A stretch of 64,000 bases of DNA, taken from Phocoena phocoena (taxonomy: Eukaryota; Chordata; Mammalia; Artiodactyla; Phocoenidae). Under the pieces are notes generated by a model, which saw nothing but the letters and a program-made list of their open reading frames with translations, was not told where the DNA came from and searched no databases. Of the stretch, positions 9,561 through 22,433 are shown piece after piece; position 1 is the first letter of the stretch, and every line of letters starts with the position of its first letter. A program made the translations under genes and the position numbers. The stretch is from assembly GCF_963924675.1 (NCBI RefSeq), contig NW_027077448.1:186001-250000 (forward strand), read 5' to 3'.

Positions 9561-10980
9561 CACATGAATGGGACCCTTCCTACACCTAAAACATGCCTGT
9601 CACACCCAGAGGATGGTATACCGTCTGATCGGGAAAAGTTTGGAAAAGGCATCTCATCTCCTCATCTCTTGGTGCTAGGGTTCACCACTCCAGCGTCTTT
9701 ACTAACAGTCTCCCCACTTGGAGATGTCAGCACTGTCAACATCCTGTTGCATACAGTTTGGAATTTGTCCAGAGGATGAAGCAGAAGGAGGAGGAACAAT
9801 GAGAGACAAGTCCTAGGTGTTCGGACAGGCACATGCCACTCTAATTTCCAATCAGGAAGACGAATTGACCAAAGGCTAGGGTTGCCCATGGAAACAGAAT
9901 AGGGTTTGAGGAATCCTGATGCTTTGTGGCCAGTTCCCATAATCACAAGTTGGAAAATGGAACTCAGGGGCACTAAAATTCACGAAACTGCAGAATTGAA
10001 AATATCTATCACTGAAAAATGTCTTGAGGAAAGTCAGAGAAAAGGACTTGTAAGCAACGGAGAATGGCAGGAAAGGGATTGGAAGAGGTAGAAAGGACTC
10101 GCCATTAAGCACAAGAAAAGGGGCTGAACATTGCCAACATTGCAGTTGGCCAAAAAGGGTGTATGCGTCTTTTTCTGTATATATTCAAGAAAAGGGCATA
10201 CACTTTTTTAGCCAACCAAACAGGTGGGCACTGGAAATCAATACTACAAAACATATCACTTTGCATCAGTCAGAAGAGCCGTCCTCATAAAGTGTAAACA
10301 CCAGAAATGCAGGACAGGGCAAGGAGAAAAGGGAGCCCTGTGAGTCTTATAGTGGAAATGTATATTGCCAACGGTCACTCTGGATAAGTCTATTGTGTTT
10401 ACTAAAGCATCTAAAAAATGAGCTACCGAGCACAGGGCACTTGCACTCATGGACGTATATCTTGGGAAAAACAAAAATCGAGAGGACACAGGCACCCCAA
10501 TGTTTACCACCTCTCTGTTTAAAAGATCCTCGACTAGGATATAACTTAAAGTATCTGCAGAGAAAAAACGGACAGAGATGTGGTGCTTATGTAGAGTGGA
10601 ATATTACTCAGCCTGGAAATCAATGAAATACGGCCAGTTATAACAACTCAAGAGGAGTTACGTGTGATCATTCGAAGTCACATAATTCAAAAAGAAAAAG
10701 ACATAAGATATCACTAATACATGGAATGTTAACATGGCTACACATGAACTGAATTACAAAAGAGAAGAGGGTTTCAAATTAAGAAAACCAACTTATGCTT
10801 CCTTAAGGGGAAAGGTGAGTTGGGTGCTGCATAAAACCAGAGATTGAAATTAGCACAGATACCATTCCATAAGCCAAATATGTAATAGTCAAGACCTACT
10901 CCTTGCTCAACGAAATGGACTCCACACGCCATATTCAATGCCTAAGAATATACCGGATTAGTAAGAATCTTAAAACCCAT
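9561..10980 (+). repeat. Strongly diverged edge monomer of the macrosatellite
   Basis: The whole monomer order is present: spacer (CATGCCTGTCACACCCAGAG, then CTCCCCACTTGGAGATGTCA), L1-like stretch, palindrome (10145-10216) and L1 3' part. Here the L1 nature is clearer than in the array: GCCATTAAGCACAAGAAAAG resembles L1 ORF2 sequence just left of the palindrome. Similarity to array units is low at the left and clearly higher after about 10680. The unit joins the array without a break, and the palindrome centre lies about 1736 bp left of the first array palindrome. Confidence 0.85.
10145..10216. mobile_element. Mariner-like palindromic MITE in the edge monomer
   Basis: The arms begin GTTGGCCAAAAAG and end TTTAGCCAAC around a CTGTATATATTCAAG centre. 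The left arm has GGTGTATGC and the right GCATACAC. Array units have GGCGTATGC and GCATACGC, so the two arms differ from the array at the same paired position. Confidence 0.75.
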
Positions 10981-11879
10981 GGACTTATATGTCTCCGTAA
11001 CAGAATCAAGCGCATGTACAGCGGCATAAACGAAGCAGTGAAAATCCGATAAATCCCATTATTAAAATAAATTTCAAAAACAAAACACAATGACAGTGAA
11101 ATAGGAAGCAATTCTTAAATAATTCACTCAGGGCATGTGATGCAACCTGGATTTACCACATCTACACCCAGAGCTGGTTGAGACATAAGGCTGGACACTT
11201 CAGGCTGATAGCATTGGTGAGTTTCAGTGAACAAATGCAGATCCTTTGAAGTCATACTGCATGGGACCCAATCCAAGGGTCCCAACTCTCCAGGTTCAAG
11301 GGATTCTTTCTTCAGCTAAAACATGCGTGGGAAACGGCGAGTATGGTCCACCGTGTGATTAGGAAACGATTTAAAATGCATCTCAGTTTCCGTATCCTGG
11401 TCCTCGGGTTCACCATTCCAGACGGTTTACAAACACTCTCCCCGCTTGGAGAGTCAGTGCCTTTAACCTCCTGTTTGGCACAGCTTGCAATTTCTGCGCA
11501 AGATGAACAGAAATAGGGAGAACCAATGAGAGACTAGCTATAGGTGTCTGCACGGACAAATGTAAGGCTCATTTCGAACCAGGAAGAGGAATTAACCAAA
11601 GGCTCAGCGTGCCCTGCCGGAAACAGATTAGGGCCTGAAGCAATCCTGCTGTTTTGTGCCCAGCTCACAAGAAAGCGAGTTGAAGAAATGAGCTCAGGGG
11701 CACTGTAATTCACAAACCTGCAGAGTTATAAATGACAGCTATCCTCCAAAAATATATTGAAGTAAGCCTGCGAAGGGGACTTGAAAGCGGGGCAGAGTTT
11801 CAGGAAAACCATTGCAGGGGGTAGACTGGAATTGCCCTGAAAGCATAGGAAAAGAGGCAGAACGTGGACAATGATGCAC

Positions 11880-11951
11880 TTGGCCAAAAAGGGCGTATGC
11901 GTTTTTTCCTGAATATATTCAGGAAAAAACGCATACGCCCTTTTTGGTCAA
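11880..11951. mobile_element. Array palindrome 1
   Basis: One arm mismatch: the right end reads TTGGTCAA instead of TTGGCCAA. Confidence 0.8.
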
Positions 11952-13626
11952 CCAAGCAACCCTGTAAAGGTAATCTGCACTACAATGAAGTCTCACTGCC
12001 CCCCGGGCGAAAGGGCCATCTGAAAAAAGTGTAAAATCCAGAAAGGTAGGACAGGATATGGAGAACAGGGAGCCTTGTTATGCTGATTGGCAGGATGTAA
12101 ATTGCCGGCAGCCACCCTGGAGAAGTGTATGGTGTTTCTTGAAACACGTAAGAAACAAAGCAACACAGCCTATGGCACTTCCACTTATGGTCCTATAGCT
12201 TACGGAAATTAAAATCAAAAACAGAGAGCCACCCCAAAGTTTGGGACGGCTGTGTTCCCAAGAAGCTCGTCTACAGTACCAGGTAAATATCCCAGAAAGC
12301 AAAAAATGGATAAATAATTTGTGGCACGTACGTGCAATGCAATATCACTTAGCAATGAAATCTGTGTCATCAGGCCCGTAGCGGCATAGTGAGTGGATGC
12401 AGGTACGGTGATTCTACGTGAACTACCTCACACAGAAAAAGAAACATCATAAGATATCACTAATACACGGAATGTAAACTTGACTACACATGAACTGAAT
12501 TACAAAACAGAACAGGGTCTCAAATTTTGAAAACCAACTAGTGCTTGCTTATGGGGAAAGGTACGTTGGGGTGCTGCATAAAACCAGAGACTGAAATTAG
12601 CACAGATAACATTCCATAAGCCAAATATGTAATAGACAAGACCTACACCTTGCTCAACGAAATGGACTCAACACCACATATTCAACGCCTAGGAATATAC
12701 CTGACTAGGAAGAATCTTAAAACCCATGGATTTATATGTCTCCGTAAGAGAATCAAGCGTGTGTACAGTGGCATAAACGCAGCAGTGAAAATCTGATAAA
12801 TCCCATTATCAAAATAAATTTCAAAAACAAAACACAAAGACAGTAAAATAGAGAGCAATACTTAAATAATTCACTCAGGGCATGTGATGCAACCGGGATT
12901 GACCACATCTACACCCAGAGCTGGTTGAGACATAAGGCTGGACACTTCAGGCTGATAGCATTGGTGAGTTTCGGTGAGCAAATGCAGACCCTTTGAAGTC
13001 ATACTGCATGGTACCCATTCCATGGGTCCCAACTCTCCAGGTTCAAGGGATTCTTCCTCCAGCTAAAACATGCATGGGAAACACAGAGTATCGTCCACCG
13101 TGTGATTGGGAAACGATTTAAAATGCATCTCAGTTTTCGTATCCTGGTCCTCGGGTTCACCATTCCAGATGCTTTACTAACACTCTCCCCGCTTGGAGAG
13201 TCAGTGCCTTTAACCTCCTCTTTGGCACAGCTTGCAATTTCTGTGCAAGATGAACAGGAATAGGGAGAACCAATGAGAGACTAGCTGTAGGTGTCTGCAC
13301 GGGCAAATGTAACGCTCATTTCCTACCAGGAAGAGGAATTAACCAAAGGCTCAGTGTGCCCTGCCGGAAACAGATTAGGGCCTGAAGCAATCCTGCGGTT
13401 TTGTGCCCAGCTCACAAGAAAGCGAGTTGAAGAAAGGAGCTCAGGGGCACTGTAATTCACAAACCTGCAGAGTTATAAATGACAGCTATCCTCCAAAAAT
13501 ATATTGAAGTAAGCCTGCGAAGGGGACTTGAAATCGGGGCAGAATTTCAGGAAAACGATTGCAGGGGGTAGACTGGAATTGCCCTGAAAGCATAGGAAAA
13601 GAGGCACAACGTCGACAATGATGCAC

Positions 13627-13698
13627 TTGGCCAAAAAGGGCGTACGCGTTTTTTCCTGAATATATTCAGGAAAAAACGCGTACGCCCTTTTTGGCCAA
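13627..13698. mobile_element. Array palindrome 2, perfect, with paired change
   Basis: The left arm has GGCGTACGCG and the right CGCGTACGCC, where all other units are built on GGCGTATGCG and CGCATACGCC. The two differences are exactly opposite each other, so all 72 bases remain self-complementary. Confidence 0.85.
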
Positions 13699-15373
13699 CC
13701 AAGCAAGCCTGTAAAGGAAATCTGCACTACAATAAAGTCTCACTGCCCCCCGGGCAAAAGGGCCATCTGAAAAAAGTGTAAAATCCAGAAAGGTAGGACA
13801 GGATATGGAGAACAGGGAGCCTTGTTATGCTGATTGGCAGGATGTAAATTGCCAGCAGCCACCCTGGAGAAGTGTATGGTGTTTCCTGAAACACGTAAGA
13901 AACAAACTAACACAGCCTATGGCACTTCCACTTATGGTCCTATAGATTACGGAAATTAAAATCAAAAACAGACAGCCACCCCAATATTTGGGACGGCTGT
14001 GTTCACAAGAAGCTCGTCTACAGTATCAGGTAAATATCCCAGAAAGCAAAAAATGGATAAAGAAATTGTGGCACGTACGTACAATGCCATATCACTTAGC
14101 AATGAAATCTCTGTCACCAGACCCGTAGAGGCATAGTGAGTGGAGGCAGGTACGGTGATTCTACGTGAACTACGTCACACAGAAAAAGAAACATCATAAG
14201 ATATCACTAATACACGGAATGTAAACTTGACTCCACATGAACTGAATTACAAAACAGAACAGGGCCTCAAATTTAGAAAACCAACTAGTGCTTGCTTATG
14301 GGGAAAGGTGCGTTGGGGTGCTGCATAAAACCAGAGACTGAAATTAGCACAGATAACTATCCATAAGCCAAATATGTAATAGACAAGACCTACTCCTTGC
14401 TCAACGAAATGGACCCAACACCACATATTCAACGCCTAGGAATATAGCTGACTAGGAAGAATCTTAAAACCCATGGATATATATGTCTCCGTAAGAGAAT
14501 CAAGCGTGTGTACAGCGGCCGAAACGCAGCAGTGAAAATCCGATAAATCCCATTATCAAAATAAATTTCGAAAACAAAACACAAAGACAGTGAAATAGAG
14601 AGCAATTCTTAAATAATTCACTCAGGGCATGTGATGCAACCGGGATTGACCACATCTACACCCAGAGCTGGTTGAGACATAAGGCTGGACACTTCAGGCT
14701 GATAGCATTGGTGAGTTTCGGTGAGCAAATGCAGACCCTTTGAAGTCATACTGCATGGTACCCATTCCATGGGTCCCAACTCTCCAGGTTCAAGGCATTC
14801 TTCCTCCAGCAAAAACATGCATGGGAAACCCAGAGTACCGTCCACCGTTTGATTGGGAAACGATTTAAAATGCATCTCAGTTTTCGTATCCTGGTCCTCG
14901 GGTTCACCATTCCAGATGCTTTACTCACACTCTCCCCACTTGGAGAGTCAGTGCCTTTAACCTCCTGTTTGGCACAGCTTGCAATTTCTGTGCAAGATGA
15001 ATAGGAATAGGGAGAACCAATGAGAGACTAGCTGTAGGTGTCTGCACGGGCAAATGTAACGCTCATTGCCCACCAGGAAGAGGAATTAAACAAAAGCTCA
15101 GTGTGCCCTGCTGGAAACAGATTAGGGCCTGAAGCAATCCTGCGGTTTTGTGCCCAGCTCACAAGAAAGCGAGTTGAAGAAAGGAGCTCAGGGGCACTGT
15201 AATTCACAAACCTGCAGAGTTATAAATGACAGCTATCCTCCAAAAATATATTGAAGTAAGCCTGCGAAGGGGACTTGAAAGCGGGGCAGAATTTCAGGAA
15301 AACGATTGCAGGGGGTAGACTGGAAATGCCCTGAAAGCATAGGAAAAGAGGCAGAACGTCGACAATGATGCAC

Positions 15374-15445
15374 TTGGCCAAAAAGGGCGTATGCGTTTTT
15401 TCCTGAATATATTCAGGAAAAAACGCATACGCCCTTTATAGCCAA
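15374..15445. mobile_element. Array palindrome 3 (A type)
   Basis: Two mismatches in the right arm: CCCTTTATAGCC for CCCTTTTTGGCC. Confidence 0.8.
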
Positions 15446-17121
15446 CCAAGCAAGCCTGTAAAGGAAATCTGCACTACAATGAAATCTCACTGCCCCCCCA
15501 GGCAAAAGGGCCATCTGAAAAAAGTGTTAAATCCAGAAAGGTAGGACAGGATATGGAGAACAGGGAGCCTTGTTATGCTGATTGGCAGGATGTAAATTGC
15601 CAGCAGCCACCGTGGAGAAGTGTATGGTGTTTCCTGAAACACGTAAGAAACAAAGCAACACAGCCTATGGCACTTCCACTTATGGTCCTATAGCTTACGG
15701 AAATTAAAATCAAAAACAGACAGCCACCCCAATATTTGGGACGGCTGTGTTCACAAGAAGCTCGTCTACAGTATCAGGTAAATATCCCAGAAAGCAAAAA
15801 ATGGATAAAGAAGTTGTGGCACGTACGTACAATGCAATATCACTCAGCAATGAAATCTGTGTCATCAGGCCCGTAGCGGCATAGTCAGTGGATGCAGATA
15901 CGGTGATTCTACGTGAACTACGTCACACAGAAAAAGAAACATCATAAGATATCACTAATACACGGAATGTAAACTTGACTACACATAAACTGAATTACAA
16001 AACAGAACAGGGTCTCAAATTTAGAAAACCAACTAGTGCTTGCTTATGGGGAAAGGTGCGTTGGGGTGCTGCATAAAACCAGAGACTGAAATTAACACAG
16101 ATAACTTTCCATAAGCCAAATATGTAATAGACAAGACCTACTCCTTGCTCAACGAAATGGACTCAACACCACATATTCAACGCCTAGGAATATACCTGAC
16201 TAGGAAGAATCTTAAAACCCATGGATATATATGTCTCCGTAAGAGAATCAAGCATGTGTACAGCGGCCGAAACGCAGTAGTGAAAATCCGATAAATCCCA
16301 TTATCAAAATAAATTTCGAAAACAAAACACAAAGACAGTGAAATAGAGAGCAATTCTTAAATAATTCACTCAGGGCATGTGATGCAACCGGGATTGACCA
16401 CATCTACACCCAGAGCTGGTTGAGACATAAGGCTGGACACTTCAGGCTGATAGCATTGGTGAGTTTCGGTGAGCAAATGCAGACCCTTTGAAGTCATACT
16501 GCATGGTACCTATTCCATGGGTCCCAACTCTTCAGGTTCAAGGGATTCTTCCTCCAGCTAAAACATGCATGGGAAACCCAGAGTATCGTCCACCGTGTGA
16601 TTGGGAAATGATTTAAAATGCATCTCAGTTTTCGTATCCTGGTCCTCGGGTTCACCATTCCAGATGCTTTACTAACACTCTCCCCGCTTGGAGAGTCAGT
16701 GCCTTTAACCTCCTCTTTGGCACAGCTTGCAATTTCTGTGCAAGATGAACAGGAATAGGGAGAACCAATGAGAGACTAGCTGTAGGTGTCTGCACGGGCA
16801 AATGTAACGCTCATTGCCCACCAGGAAGAACAATTAAACAAAGGCTCAGTGTGCCCTGCTGGAAACAGATTAGGGCCTGAAGCAATCCTGCGGTTTTGTG
16901 CCCAGCTCACAAGAAAGCGAGTTGAAGAAAGGAGCTCAGGGGCACTGTAATTCACAAACCTGCAGAGTTATAAATGACAGCTATCCTCCAAAAGTATATT
17001 GAAGTAAGCCTGGGAAGGGGACTTGAAAGCAGGTCAGAATTTCAGGAAAACGATTGCAGGGGGTAGACTGGAATAGCCCTGAAAGCATAGGAAAAGAGGC
17101 ACAACGTCGACAATGATGCAC

Positions 17122-17193
17122 TTGGCCAAAAAGGGCGTAAGCGTTTTTTCCTGAATATATTCAGGAAAAAACGCATACGCCCTTTTTGGCCAA
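17122..17193. mobile_element. Array palindrome 4 (B type)
   Basis: One mismatch in the left arm: GCGTAAGCG for GCGTATGCG. Confidence 0.8.
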
Positions 17194-18867
17194 CCAAGCA
17201 AGCCTGTAAAGGAAATCTGCACTACAATGAAGTCTCACTGCCCCCCTGGCAAGAGGGCCATCTGAAAAAAGTGTAAAATCCAGAAAGGTACGACAGGATA
17301 TGGAGAACAGGGAGCCTTGTTATGCTGATTGGCAGGATGTAAATTGACAGCAGCCACTCTGGAGAAGTGTATGGTGTTTCCTGAAACACGTAAGAAATAA
17401 AGCAACACAGCCTATGGCAATTGCACTTATGGTCTTATTCCTTAGGGATATTAAAATCAAAAACAGAGAGCCACCCCAAAGTTTGGGATGGCTGTGTTCC
17501 CAGGAAGCTCCTCTACAGTACCAGGTAAATATCCCAGAAAGCAACAAATGGATAAAGAAGTTGTGGCACGTACGTGCAATGCAATATCACTCAGCAATGA
17601 AATCTCTGTCATCAGGCCCGTAGCGGCATAGTGAGTGGATGCAGGTACGGTGATTCTACGTGAACTACGTCACACAGATAAAGAAACATCATAAGATATC
17701 ACTAATGCACGGAATGTAAACTTGACTACACATGAACTGAATTAAAAAACAGAACAGGGTCTCAAATTTAGAAAACCAACTAGTGCTTGCTTATGGGGAA
17801 AGGTGCGTTGGGGTGCTGCATAAAACCAGAGACTGAAATTAGCACAGATAACTTTCCATAAGCCAAATATGTAATAGACAAGACCTACTCAGTGCTCAAC
17901 GAAATGGACCCAACACCACATATTCAACGCCTAGGAATATACCTGACTAGGAAGAATCTTAAAACCCATGGATATATATGTCTCCATAAGAGAATCAAGC
18001 ATGTGTACAGTGGCCGAAACGCAGTAGTGAAAATCCGATAAATCCCATTATCAAAATAAATTTAGAAAACAAAACACACAGAAAGTGAAATAGAGAGCAA
18101 TTCTTAAATAATTCACTCAGGGCATGTGATGCAACCGGGATTGACCACATCTACACCCAGAGCTGGTTGAGACATAAGGCTGGACACTTCAGGCTGATAG
18201 CATTGGTGAGTTTCGGTGAGCAAATGCAGACCCTTTGAAGTCATACTGCATGGTACCCATTCCATGGGTCCCAACTCTCCAGGTTCAAGGGATTCTTCCT
18301 CCAGCTAAAACATGCATGGGAAACCCAGAGTATCATCCACCGTGTGATTGGGAAACGATTTAAATGCATCTCAGTTTTCGTATCCTGGTTCTCGGGTTCA
18401 CCATTCCAGATGCTTTACTAACACTCTCCCCGCTTGGAGAGTCAGTGCCTTTAACTTCCAGTTGAGCACAGCTTGCAATTTCTGTGCAAGATGAACAGGA
18501 ATAGGGAGAACCAGTGAGAGACTAGCTGTAGGTGTCTGCACGGGCAAATATAATTCTCATTGCCGACCAGGAAGAGGAATTAAACAAAGGCTCAGCGTGC
18601 CCTGCTGAAAACAGACTAGGGCCTGAAGCAATCCTGGGGTTTTGTGCCCAGCTCACAAGAAAGCGAGTTGAAGAAAGGAGCTCAGGGGCACTGTAATTCA
18701 CAAACCTGCAGAGTTGTAAATGACAGCTATCCTCCAAAAATATATTGAAGTAAGCCTGCGAAGGGGACTTGAATGCGGGGCAGAGTTTCAGGAAAACGAT
18801 TGCAGGGGGTAGACTGGAATTGCCCTGAAAGCATAGGAAAAGAGGCAGAACGTCGACAATGATGCAC

Positions 18868-18940
18868 TTGGCCAAAAAGGGCGTATGCGTTTTTTCCTGA
18901 ATATATTCAGGAAAAAAACGCATACGCCCTTTTTGGCCAA
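18868..18940. mobile_element. Array palindrome 5 (C type)
   Basis: One extra A in the right arm (seven A instead of six) makes it 73 bp. Confidence 0.8.
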
Positions 18941-20613
18941 CCAAGCAAGCCTCTAAAGGAAATCTGCACTACAATGAAGTCTCACTGCCCCCCGGGCAAG
19001 AGGGCCATCTGAAAAAAATGTAAAATCCAGAAATGTAGGACAGGATATGGAGAACAGGGAGCCTTGTTATGCTGATTGGCAGGATGTAAATTGCCAGCAG
19101 CCACCCTGGAGAAGTTTATGGTGTTTCCTGAAACACGTAAGAAACAAAGCAACACAGCCTATGGCACTTCCACTTATGGTCCTATAGCTTACGGAAATTA
19201 AAATCAAAAACAGACAGCCACCCCAATATTTGGGACGGCTGTGTTCACAAGAAGCTCGTCTACACTATCAGGTAAATATCCCAGAAAGCAAAAAATGGAT
19301 AAAGAAGTTGTGGCACGTACGTACAATGCAATATCACTCAGCAATGAAATCTGTGTCATCAGGTCCGTAGCGGCATAGTGAGTGGATGCAGGTACGGTGA
19401 CTCTACGTGAACTACGTCACACAGAAAAAAACATCATAAGATATCACTAATACACGGAATGTAAACTGGACTACACATGAACTGAATTACAAAACAGAAC
19501 AGGGTCTCAAATTTAGAAAACCAACTAGTGCTTGCTTATGGGGAAAGGTGCCTTGGGGTGCTGCATAAAACCAGAGACTGAAATTAGCACAGATAACTTT
19601 CCATAAGCCAAATATGTAATAGACAAGACCTACTCCTTGCTCAACGAAATGGACCCAACACCACATATTCAACGCCTAGGAATATACCTGACTAGGAAAA
19701 ATCTTAAAACCCATGGATATATATGTCTCCGTAAGAGAATCAAGCGTGTGTACAGCGGCCGAAACGCAGCAGTGAAAATCCGATAAATCCCATTATCAAA
19801 ATAAATTTCGAAAACAAAACACAAAGACAGTGAAATAGAGAGCAATTCTTAAATAATTCACTCAGGGCATGTGATGCAACCGGGATTGACCACATCTACA
19901 CCCAGAGCTGGTTGAGACATAAGGCTGGACACTTCAGGCTGATAGCATTGGTGAGTTTCGGTGAGCAAATGCAGACCCTTTGAAGTCATACTGCATGGTA
20001 CCCATTCCATGGGTCCCAACTCTCCAGGTTCAAGGGATTCTTCCTCCAGCTAAAACATGCATGGGAAACCCAGAGTACCGTCCACCGTTTGATTGGGAAA
20101 CGATTTAAAATGCATCTCAGTTTTCGTATCCTGGTCCTCGGGTTCACCATTCCAGATGCTTTACTCACATTCTCCCCACTTGGAGAGTCAGTGCCTTTAA
20201 CCTCCTGTTTGGCACAGCTTGCAATTTCTGTGCAAGATGAACAGGAATAGGGAGAACCAATGAGAGACTAGCTGTAGGTGTCTGCACGGGCAAATGTAAC
20301 GCTCATTGCCCACCAGGAAGAGGAATTAAACAAAGGCTCAGTGTGCCCTGCTGGAAACAGATTAGGGCCTGAAGCAATCCTGCGGTTTTGTGCCCAGCTC
20401 ACAAGAATGCGAGTTGAAGAAAGGAGCTCAGGGGCACTGTAATTCACAAACCTGCAGAGTTATAAATGACAGCTATCCTCCAAAAATATATTGAAGTAAG
20501 CCTGCGAAGGGGACTTGAAAGCGGGGCAGAATTTCAGGAAAACGATTGCAGGGGGTAGACTGGAATTACCCTGAAAGCGTAGGAAAAGAGGCAGAACGTC
20601 GACAATGATGCAC

Positions 20614-20685
20614 TTGGCCAAAAAGGGCGTATGCGTTTTTTCCTGAATATATTCAGGAAAAAACGCATACGCCCTTTATAGCCAA
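20614..20685. mobile_element. Array palindrome 6 (A type)
   Basis: Same two right-arm changes as palindrome 3, which lies 5240 bp upstream. Confidence 0.8.
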
Positions 20686-22361
20686 CCAAGCAAGCCTGTA
20701 AAGGAAATCTGCACTACAATGAAATCTCACTGCCCCCCCAGGCAAAAGGGCCATCTGAAAAAAGTGTTAAATCCAGAAAGGTAGGACAGGATATGGAGAA
20801 CAGGGAGCCTTGTTATGCTGATTGGCAGGATGTAAATTGCCAGCAGCCACCGTGGAGAAGTGTATGGTGTTTCCTGAAACACGTAAGAAACAAAGCAACA
20901 CAGCCTATGGCACTTCCACTTATGGTCCTATAGCTTACGGAAATTAAAATCAAAAACAGACAGCCACCCCAATATTTGGGACGGCTGTGTTCACAAGAAG
21001 CTCGTCTACAGTATCAGGTAAATATCCCAGAAAGCAAAAAATGGATAAAGAAGTTGTGGCACGTACGTACAATGCAATATCACTCAGCAATGAAATCTGT
21101 GTCATCAGGCCCGTAGCGGCATAGTCAGTGGATGCAGATACGGTGATTCTACGTGAACTACGTCACACAGAAAAAGAAACATCATAAGATATCACTAATA
21201 CACGGAATGTAAACTTGACTACACATAAACTGAATTACAAAACAGAACAGGGTCTCAAATTTAGAAAACCAACTAGTGCTTGCTTATGGGGAAAGGTGCG
21301 TTGGGGTGCTGCATAAAACCAGAGACTGAAATTAACACAGATAACTTTCCATAAGCCAAATATGTAATAGACAAGACCTACTCCTTGCTCAACGAAATGG
21401 ACTCAACACCACATATTCAACGCCTAGGAATATACCTGACTAGGAAGAATCTTAAAACCCATGGATATATATGTCTCCGTAAGAGAATCAAGCATGTGTA
21501 CAGCGGCCGAAACGCAGTAGTGAAAATCCGATAAATCCCATTATCAAAATAAATTTCGAAAACAAAACACAAAGACAGTGAAATAGAGAGCAATTCTTAA
21601 ATAATTCACTCAGGGCATGTGATGCAACCGGGATTGACCACATCTACACCCAGAGCTGGTTGAGACATAAGGCTGGACACTTCAGGCTGATAGCATTGGT
21701 GAGTTTCGGTGAGCAAATGCAGACCCTTTGAAGTCATACTGCATGGTACCTATTCCATGGGTCCCAACTCTTCAGGTTCAAGGGATTCTTCCTCCAGCTA
21801 AAACATGCATGGGAAACCCAGAGTATCGTCCACCGTGTGATTGGGAAATGATTTAAAATGCATCTCAGTTTTCGTATCCTGGTCCTCGGGTTCACCATTC
21901 CAGATGCTTTACTAACACTCTCCCCGCTTGGAGAGTCAGTGCCTTTAACCTCCTCTTTGGCACAGCTTGCAATTTCTGTGCAAGATGAACAGGAATAGGG
22001 AGAACCAATGAGAGACTAGCTGTAGGTGTCTGCACGGGCAAATGTAACGCTCATTGCCCACCAGGAAGAACAATTAAACAAAGGCTCAGTGTGCCCTGCT
22101 GGAAACAGATTAGGGCCTGAAGCAATCCTGCGGTTTTGTGCCCAGCTCACAAGAAAGCGAGTTGAAGAAAGGAGCTCAGGGGCACTGTAATTCACAAACC
22201 TGCAGAGTTATAAATGACAGCTATCCTCCAAAAGTATATTGAAGTAAGCCTGGGAAGGGGACTTGAAAGCAGGTCAGAATTTCAGGAAAACGATTGCAGG
22301 GGGTAGACTGGAATAGCCCTGAAAGCATAGGAAAAGAGGCACAACGTCGACAATGATGCAC

Positions 22362-22433
22362 TTGGCCAAAAAGGGCGTAAGCGTTTTTTCCTGAATATAT
22401 TCAGGAAAAAACGCATACGCCCTTTTTGGCCAA
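22362..22433. mobile_element. Array palindrome 7 (B type)
   Basis: Same left-arm change as palindrome 4. Confidence 0.8.
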
